In this document: in pieces, positions 58,250-64,000 of the stretch | How the letters are laid out: the number at the start of each line of letters is the position of its first letter | Numbering within the stretch: the stretch's first letter is position 1 | Assembly: GCF_963966145.1 (NCBI RefSeq) | Contig: NC_091053.1 | Span: forward strand, 15,128,001-15,192,000 | Direction: 5' to 3' | DNA from: Tenebrio molitor | Lineage: Eukaryota > Arthropoda > Insecta > Coleoptera > Tenebrionidae | DNA: 64,000 nt | Made by a program: the position numbers and the translations under genes | The notes under the pieces: generated by a model | What the model was told of the DNA's origin: nothing | Database searches by the model: none | What the model saw: only the letters and a program-made list of their open reading frames with translations

Positions 58250-58360
58250 ATGTCACAAGAGTGGTCCCAGACGAGAACCTTGCGGTACCCTAGAAATTAC
58301 TGATCTAGACTCGGTCACAAATCCACTTATCTCGACAGTCTTTTTGGGTGAACATGTGCG
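58250..58360 (-). pseudogene. Non-LTR reverse-transcriptase relic (motif block B), clearest example
   Basis: The minus-strand frame reads TVEISGFVTESRSVISRVPQ, then GSRLGPLL and a stop. This is the canonical layout of Jockey/I/R1-type RT: a short strand with V-x-I-x-G, then S-x-x-x-V-x-S-x-VPQGS-x-LGPLL. Only one apparent substitution (G to R before VPQ) affects the motif. The neighbouring RT blocks are not detectable within 300 bp on either side. Confidence 0.8.
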
Positions 58361-59468
58361 TGAGTATCAATCTGTGATGGTAAAGTATCTGTAGCACTCC
58401 TTCCCCCTTCAAACGTTAATTTATCAGAAGTTCAATCGGAGTTGGAAAATTTATTTGGAACAAACTCCAAGGTGATTCAGAACGTAACCGGACATAAATT
58501 TGTCGTGGCGGAGGGTTCTGCGACTTTGAAACACCAGATAGCCATCGAGCATTCGTTTGCGAATTCAAAAATTTTCCCGGAGCTACCATCTCGACAGCCT
58601 CCGGCGCGCCTATTACTCCTCTTCCCGATAAAAGCCTTTATGGATGTTATTAGGTTGTAATTCGGTCCCCCAATTCGCATCCGACATCCTCCTGGCAAAA
58701 CTCCGATCATAAATTGTGTTCCGTCCCACACAGGCGAAAGTAATTAAACAGGACGTCGCGGAAAACAATATATTATTCTAGGCATCCGGTCGTGGAGCAC
58801 GTGTTCACATCTCTCCAAACTCGCAACTTCCAATAAACACCGACTCCGGGGTGGTCGCCTCTTCAGCCCTTCGAGTGGCCCTCGAGGGTGCCCTCGTACC
58901 TGTCCGATCGTTACAAATAACTTACGAGCGAACTAATAAGGGTCGTTTCGGCACCGGGGGGCGAAAAATGACGACCCTTTCCGCCGACTTAATTAATCTG
59001 TTTTGATGTGGTGATGCGGACAGGTGCAAGGAAGTGTCCAAAGTCCTCGACGGTGTCGGCGCTCCCTTCCTATCGTCTTGGTACAAAAGTTCTCCGCTCG
59101 AGTAATCCCCCATCTCTTCCTTTGCCATCCTTCGACATCCCGTCATCCCTAATAGCCCCCGTTGCGATTTCCGGGATCGACCCTCGATATCGCCCTGTCA
59201 CAAAACAAACACGTTACACAAATGATAAATAGCTGTAACAAGTTGTAACAGCTTAATTATGTGCGTTCAGCCCCGCTTTGTGTTTTACGATGGCATTAAA
59301 TGGCCAAAGGTGAACACCACATTTCTGACGCTGCTTCGAATAAAATATACTTTGTGGCACATTCTACAACGACATAATGGTACCTATAACTTTTATTTAT
59401 TCACGTCGTGGGCGCCTGAAATTAATACGCCGACATTTTTCCCGAACACTGTAAACGTAGCAGAACGC
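58361..59468. other. No gene supported; GC-richer
   Basis: Apparently single-copy sequence with overlapping open frames on both strands and no recognised domain. Confidence 0.4.
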
Positions 59469-59469
59469 C

Positions 59470-59560
59470 GAACACTTTTTCACCACCATTCCTATTTTTA
59501 CACTTGTGGAGTACCACAAGGTGCCAATTAAGGACCGACGTTGTTCGTGTCGAATCCGTC
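59470..59560 (+). pseudogene. Non-LTR reverse-transcriptase relic (motif block B)
   Basis: The frame FYTCGVPQGAN, a stop, then GPTLFV reproduces GVPQGS-x-LGPTLF with a stop where L is expected. Upstream, VAERRTLFHHHS loosely fits the preceding segment. No other RT block follows. Confidence 0.5.
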
Positions 59561-61175
59561 TCTACAAGCTGTAAACCGTCAGGAAATTCCAGTTGGAAGT
59601 TTTAGGGATTTTTGTATTAACGTTCCCGTTCCGGGTTGTTAAATTACAATTCTGAATTACCGACTCGTTCCTGTCGATTCTTAAATGTTTCGGTTAACGA
59701 CCGAACCGAGAATACGACGGCAATGCAGTTACCTAACTTAACAGGTCGTAATACCAACTGCAAAAAAAATCACTAGAACTAATACGACTGGATTCGTCAC
59801 CGAAAGGAATTAATTGAAAGGGGTGAGTCGTGGCGTTGTTTTTTTTTGTGTCGTCCCTCTCTAAGACTCCCTTCGTTGTACACCTCTTAATTCCGCATTT
59901 TACGGATCCTCGTCGGTTTCACGCCTTTTATGCCCCGTTTAAATGTCGTAATAAAGCGGCGTATGTTACACAGATTCCCCATGAGCTCGAGCACACTAGA
60001 GACCGTCAAAGTGAAGTTCTCCGAGCTTTAAGTGGACCCCTCGAGGGCTTGCGTTCTTTAATGGCACATCTTCTGTTCTGGTTTTTTTTCGTTTTCTGTT
60101 GATGCGTCGCGAGGTGAAACCCCATCGACAATCAGAAACCTCGACCGGGACAAGGCAGGTCTGGAGGGAGAGTTGTTATCGGCCGAGATCGAATAATGCG
60201 AAGGGATGAAGTCGAACAGAGGGTGGGAAACTCGTGCGGGGCTCGAATAACACCTGATCAGCTCGATATTGGGGATGTTAAAAAGTTGCCTGGTGGAGAG
60301 GATTCGTCCGGGGGTTGTTTCACGAGGACTAATAAATTCACATTGAAAATTCTTGTGTTAGAAATTGTTCGCAAGTTCGATTTATCTCATTCCGATGTGT
60401 TTTGCGTTTATCAACATTCTCCAAAGTTTAAATTTGTAATCAGCACTCTGTAGTCCTGGCAACGAAGAGATGTTTCCATCGATGTTTTATATTCGCCGGA
60501 ATAATTATCGAATAATGGGATTAGCGAAAACAACGGAAACATTTTAGGCAGAGAATCGGACGCACCAAACCAGATGCCAGAACCATTTCAAAAACTTCAC
60601 AACCGTTTCGAAACCGGTTGCCACAATTGTCCGCGACCGGACCAACACTTTTTCTCCATGGGGAACGATCAGAAGCGTGTGTCTCGTTTCCAAGACAAAT
60701 ATTTTCGTATGATTAACATAGAGAACTCCGAAGTAACCAAACGTGGAAGTTTTTAAATTCAGAGATCCTCGCCCTCGTCGCCTCTATTTATTTCGTAAAC
60801 AAATTCCGCCCCAGATATTTACACAATTACGACGTACGTGGAGAATTCTCCCGTGACCGCATATTTCCAATAAAAATTCCGATATCTGGAGTCGACTTCA
60901 AAGGGAAACGTTTCTGACGGAGATTCACATGAGCGTGCCGCGTCTTCACCGTGACGCTTCCACAGCTCGGCGGTGGAGTCAATGGGTCGAGAATTCATCC
61001 CTGAATGACGACAGATGTGATCTCATGGCGCACACAGCACGGACTAATTGAACTGTCAACGTCTGCCATCATTCAAGGGGGAAGGCGGGCTTTAAATAGG
61101 TGCGGTTTGGCAACAAGGAACATTTTTAACACCACCAACGGAACAAGAGGAGGTCGTCTCAATTTCGAATCGATA
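59561..61175. other. No gene supported; GC-richer
   Basis: Mixed composition with short open frames. The last part may be 3' flank of the pseudogene at 61.2 kb. Confidence 0.4.
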
Positions 61176-61177
61176 GA

Positions 61178-61435
61178 TACGGTTTGGGTTCCAAAGGTGA
61201 TTGTGCTTCTGGTCAGTCTGTCAATCGGCAGTTGATCCAAGATTAAACGAAAGCGTTTAAGTCTTTTAATTGTGTTCTTCTTGGAAATGTACTTTCGAGA
61301 TGCGTTTCTTGCAAGTTCGACTAGGAGAGGTACTTTATGTAGTTCCTTCGCTCTGTTCACAATTTCGTTGTTTGAACTGAACTTGCAATGGACGAAGAAT
61401 CACTGGGAAGGTGTCTCGAGGTGGAAATTTTCCAA
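61178..61435 (-). pseudogene. Decayed paralogous 3' end of the right-edge gene
   Basis: The minus-strand frame reads NRAKELHKVPLLVELARNAS, then RKYIS, and later FRLILDQLPIDRLTRSTI. This aligns end to end with NIAKELPQVPLLAEVARNAA, RKYIA and FYSLLDRLAIDRLSKSMI at the C terminus of the protein encoded at 63218. Upstream, a DNA match continues through TCGTCCATTGCAAGT, then a deletion of about 50 bp relative to the intact gene shifts the frame. The original stop is changed. Confidence 0.85.
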
Positions 61436-61444
61436 TTCGATTAA

Positions 61445-61890
61445 ATTGTAGATCATGTCAGAACGATAGATAAAATAATCAAAGAAAGATGTACACAAGG
61501 CAGAAAAGCGATCTGCGTAGTGAACAGCGTGTTGTGAGACCAAGGCATCTCAAAAGACAACAAAAAGAGAATATATAATACCATCATAAAGAGCATAGTA
61601 ACATACAGCAGTGAGATATGGCCGCTAAAGAAAAAATCAGAGAATATGCGCCTTACAATGGAAATGGATTTCTGGAGAAGATCAGCAGGAGGATCAAGAA
61701 CGAATAAGAAATGAGAGAACTAGAGAAATCATGAACGTTAACACCACAATAGTCGAAGACATTAGGACCCACCAAGACGAAGCTGGACAGAAGGCGTATG
61801 AGAAGAAATGCGACTCAACGAGGAAGAATGTAATGACAGAAGGCAGTGGAGAATGGATGTCGAAAGACGCCGTGGAATGTTGTAAACCGA
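61445..61890 (+). mobile_element. 5'-truncated non-LTR retrotransposon tail (RTE/Jockey-like RT C terminus)
   Basis: In two frames: RKAICVVNSVL, GISKDNKKRIYNTIIKSIVT, YSSEIWPLKKKSENM and MDFWRRSAGGSR. After a frameshift come RTREIMNVNTTIVEDIRTH and then RRSWTEGV, EEMRLNEEECNDRRQWRMDV and ERRRGML. This is the usual post-RT C-terminal region (YG/SSEIW, FWRR, and a GRP-x-x-W-x-x-GV-like end) of these elements. The spacer before RRSW is deleted, and stops are present. Inactive. Confidence 0.8.
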
Positions 61891-61899
61891 AAATATATA

Positions 61900-62623
61900 C
61901 CGGGTGTAGAATTGGTTTACAAGACATAGGATTTTACATGTAAAAATAAAGAGTTTCAATTATTGGCTCCCCTAACAATTTTATGGCAAAATAGTTAAGA
62001 TGAAAGTTGGAGAGAATTAAAATTGCTGTGTAATTTTAGTCTTACTTTTTTTCTAACATCTTGTGGTAATGAAAGAAAGGCAAGAAAAAAGTTGACACAA
62101 AACAGTAAAAAGTACTACTAAGCATGAAATTGTATTTATTTCTTTAAATGTTATTATGGAGGATCTTTTTTAAGCAACTTCCAAGCAACATTTGCTTCAG
62201 GTTTCCCAGACCGATCAATTCCTGCCACATAAACAATTGGAAGAATTGTAGAGAAGTTTGAGCATTTAATGGAAGATACCTTTTCATTCATCCTGTAGTT
62301 CTGTACGACTTCATTTGAAGGGCAAATTAAAAGACAATTAAATAATAGAGAAACCATCCGACAAATACATAGTGCATATTTTAAAAGTCAAATTTCATGG
62401 CTAGTGCTACTTGTTAGTATTTTTGTGTTAACTCCTTTCTTGCTTTTCTTTCAGTACCACAAGATGTTAGAAAAAAACAAAGAGTGGAATTAGACAGTAT
62501 TTTTAATTCTCTCTAACTTTCATTTTAACTATTTTGGCATAAAATTATTAGGGGAGCCAATAATTGAAACTCTTTATTTTTACATGTAAAATCCTATGTC
62601 TCGTAAACCAATTCTACACCCGG
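61900..62623. mobile_element. Long-arm TA-flanked MITE, CCGGGTGTAGAATTGG ends
   Basis: CCGGGTGTAGAATTGGTTTA and its reverse complement are at the ends, flanked by TA (61898-61899, 62624-62625). The arms are over 200 bp (AGGATTTTACATGTAAAAAT, AATTATTGGCTCCCCTAA, and CATCTTGTGGTA pair across the element). The middle 200 bp includes a 67-codon minus-strand frame with no known family. It sits immediately after the RT tail. Confidence 0.88.
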
Positions 62624-62625
62624 TA

Positions 62626-63205
62626 TGTATGTAAATCATGTCGGATCTAGAATCTAGATCTACTTTCCTTCGTTGATGAGATAATAGAGAACGCAGTTTT
62701 TCAGTTTGCTACGGAAATAGGATCTAACTTTGTCAAAACCATTTTCTGTCACTGCGTTTGAAAGTGAACCTTGATCTCTTGGAAATTCACAGCGGAAGCT
62801 ATGTCTACCTGTTAGTCACCTTAGAGGTTCTTCTGGATTGCGTAAACGTAGGGAGTTCATGTTCTTGAGTACAAGACTGAAGTAAATGGATTTTTGACAC
62901 GACAGCTCTTCAAGAGCTTACCATTGTACGCGATTTTCTACCACTAGGTCAGTGTTTGGTGAAATATACGCTCAAAGCCTGCTTTTGGACTAATTTCACC
63001 GAAATTCCAACGTTGATATAGGTAATTTCGTTTCAGATATCTTATCTGGAGGAGATAATTAATCAATTGTCAATTCTAAATTGATCTTTTGACTCTTGGC
63101 TTGGTGCTGGTGTACAATACACATATTTTGGAAGCAGTTACTCTGAGATGCAGGCTTGGGGAGAAACATGACAACATATTTTTTAAGCGAATGCAACAAA
63201 GTTAG
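62626..63205. other. Flank of the right-edge gene; nothing recognised
   Basis: AT-rich sequence downstream, in minus-strand sense, of the gene at 63218. Probably 3' flank or UTR (inference). Confidence 0.45.
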
Positions 63206-63207
63206 TT

Positions 63208-63213
63208 TTTATT
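63208..63213 (-). terminator. Poly(A) signal AATAAA directly after the stop
   Basis: On the minus strand the stop TAA is followed by CTTAAATAAAAACTAAC, placing AATAAA five bases after the stop. This is plausible for a very short 3' UTR, although AT-rich DNA makes the hexamer common. Confidence 0.4.
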
Positions 63214-63217
63214 TAAG

Positions 63218-64000
63218 TTAGTACAGTTTGATTTCCAAAGCTATCATGCTTTTAGACAGTCTGTCAATCGCGAGTCGATCTAGGAGAGAATAAAATTGTT
63301 TTGGAGTTTCAATTTTGAAACCTCGAGCTATGTACTTTCGCGCTGCGTTTCTTGCCACTTCGGCCAGAAGAGGTACTTGAGGTAGTTCCTTCGCAATGTT
63401 CACGATTTGGTTGTTCGAGCTCGACAAACACAGTTGTTTCAATTTTGGGTGGTTGAAGTGGTCCAGTAGACTTGCAATGGACGAGGAATCGTCCAAACAC
63501 ATCTCGAGGTCGGTACTAGGATCGCAGTACATCCGAACCATTGACGATGGTTTGTGACGATCACAGAATTGTACATCCATTCGTAGTAACAGCCTGAACA
63601 GATCGCAGTAACCGTAAAACCGATAAACTGTATCCAGATCTTCCAGAGTAACACCTAGGCCATAGGAGAGCATCAGAAATACCGTTTTCTTGATTTGTTC
63701 TTCTTCTACAAGCATATCATCTGTGTTTAATTTGAACAGTTTGATAAGATGAGATGTTGTTGGGAATGAGGGATCAGAAGTCTGGATCAATTTAGAGCCG
63801 TGATTGCTTTCCAAAAACGCGTCTAAAATTCCTTTAAAATGATGGACATAAGCAATCCCAGGATATCTGGTAGTCAGTTCAAATAAAATGACCAAGATTT
63901 GATAATGATCCATTAAATCGTCCACAACATCTCCAAATTTTTCTACAAACAGTTTCAGTCGTTCAACATTTTGATATTCAATTCTCTCGACGAAATATTC
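63218..64000 (-). CDS. C-terminal part of an unknown protein with SOCS-box-like tail (cut by window edge)
   Basis: The minus-strand frame is open from the window edge to TAA at 63218-63220, about 260 codons, with no stop. The real start is outside. The first visible residues are EYFVERIEYQNVERLKLFVE. The middle has MLSYGLGVTLEDLDTVYRFY, which resembles a degenerate ankyrin-type helix pair (weak). The C terminus, VPLLAEVARNAARKYIARGF followed by FYSLLDRLAIDRL, is reminiscent of a SOCS box (P-x-L-x-x-L/V-x-R followed by L-P-like). If so it would recruit an E3 ligase complex, but this is inference. The protein-like composition, long intact frame and a decayed paralogue nearby support a real gene. 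Confidence 0.65.
   Translation of the reverse strand, partial: EYFVERIEYQNVERLKLFVEKFGDVVDDLMDHYQILVILFELTTRYPGIAYVHHFKGILDAFLESNHGSKLIQTSDPSFPTTSHLIKLFKLNTDDMLVEEEQIKKTVFLMLSYGLGVTLEDLDTVYRFYGYCDLFRLLLRMDVQFCDRHKPSSMVRMYCDPSTDLEMCLDDSSSIASLLDHFNHPKLKQLCLSSSNNQIVNIAKELPQVPLLAEVARNAARKYIARGFKIETPKQFYSLLDRLAIDRLSKSMIALEIKLY

Overview
This window looks like repeat-dominated, AT-rich nuclear DNA from an insect; a beetle is a guess from the general character, not shown by the sequence. The evidence for a eukaryote is the content. There are decayed mariner and DUF4817-type (IS630-Tc1-mariner) transposases, many TA-flanked inverted-repeat elements (MITEs), non-LTR reverse-transcriptase relics, 5S-rRNA-derived repeats, a tRNA-headed SINE with an 11-bp target duplication, and a possible Helitron end. 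There are no operons and no long intact reading frames except one cut by the right edge. Most short open frames here have no support as genes and are not listed.

Layout. 0-6 kb: a DUF4817-type transposase relic, a long-arm inverted-repeat element, a 5S-derived fragment and two MITEs, then a weak reverse-transcriptase (RT) relic at 6.1 kb. 6.3-14 kb: a purine-rich degenerate repeat domain, a decayed mariner transposase on the minus strand (9.0-9.9 kb), a tandem duplication at 11.4-11.9 kb, and otherwise unassigned sequence. 14.3-15.6 kb: a 31-bp minisatellite with a higher-order copy. 17-19 kb: two nearly full-length 5S-like pseudogenes and a fragment. 19.3-26 kb: purine-rich DNA, a 0.55-kb element with small frames, and a 1.24-kb element that still carries transposase pieces. 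26.6-36 kb: MITEs, palindromes, and at 28.96 kb a sequence resembling a recursive splice site. 36.8-55 kb: a dispersed repeat family marked by AACATAACCTCA, interleaved with six further inverted-repeat elements. 55-61 kb: RT relics, a second copy of the 0.55-kb element, and a 457-bp tandem duplication. 61.2-64 kb: the C-terminal part of a real-looking protein gene on the minus strand, a decayed paralogous tail about 1.8 kb downstream of it, and a non-LTR retrotransposon tail and a MITE between the two.

How it fits together. Apart from the right-edge gene, no function can be assigned. The sparse coding content and the possible recursive splice site would fit an intron or intergenic desert (inference). 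The most interesting patterns are: several RT relics that all centre on the same short motif block; palindromes from unrelated repeats with similar CTCG/CGAG loops; 5S-derived repeats with a common 3' extension; and a three-copy paralogous block at 47, 50.5 and 54 kb.
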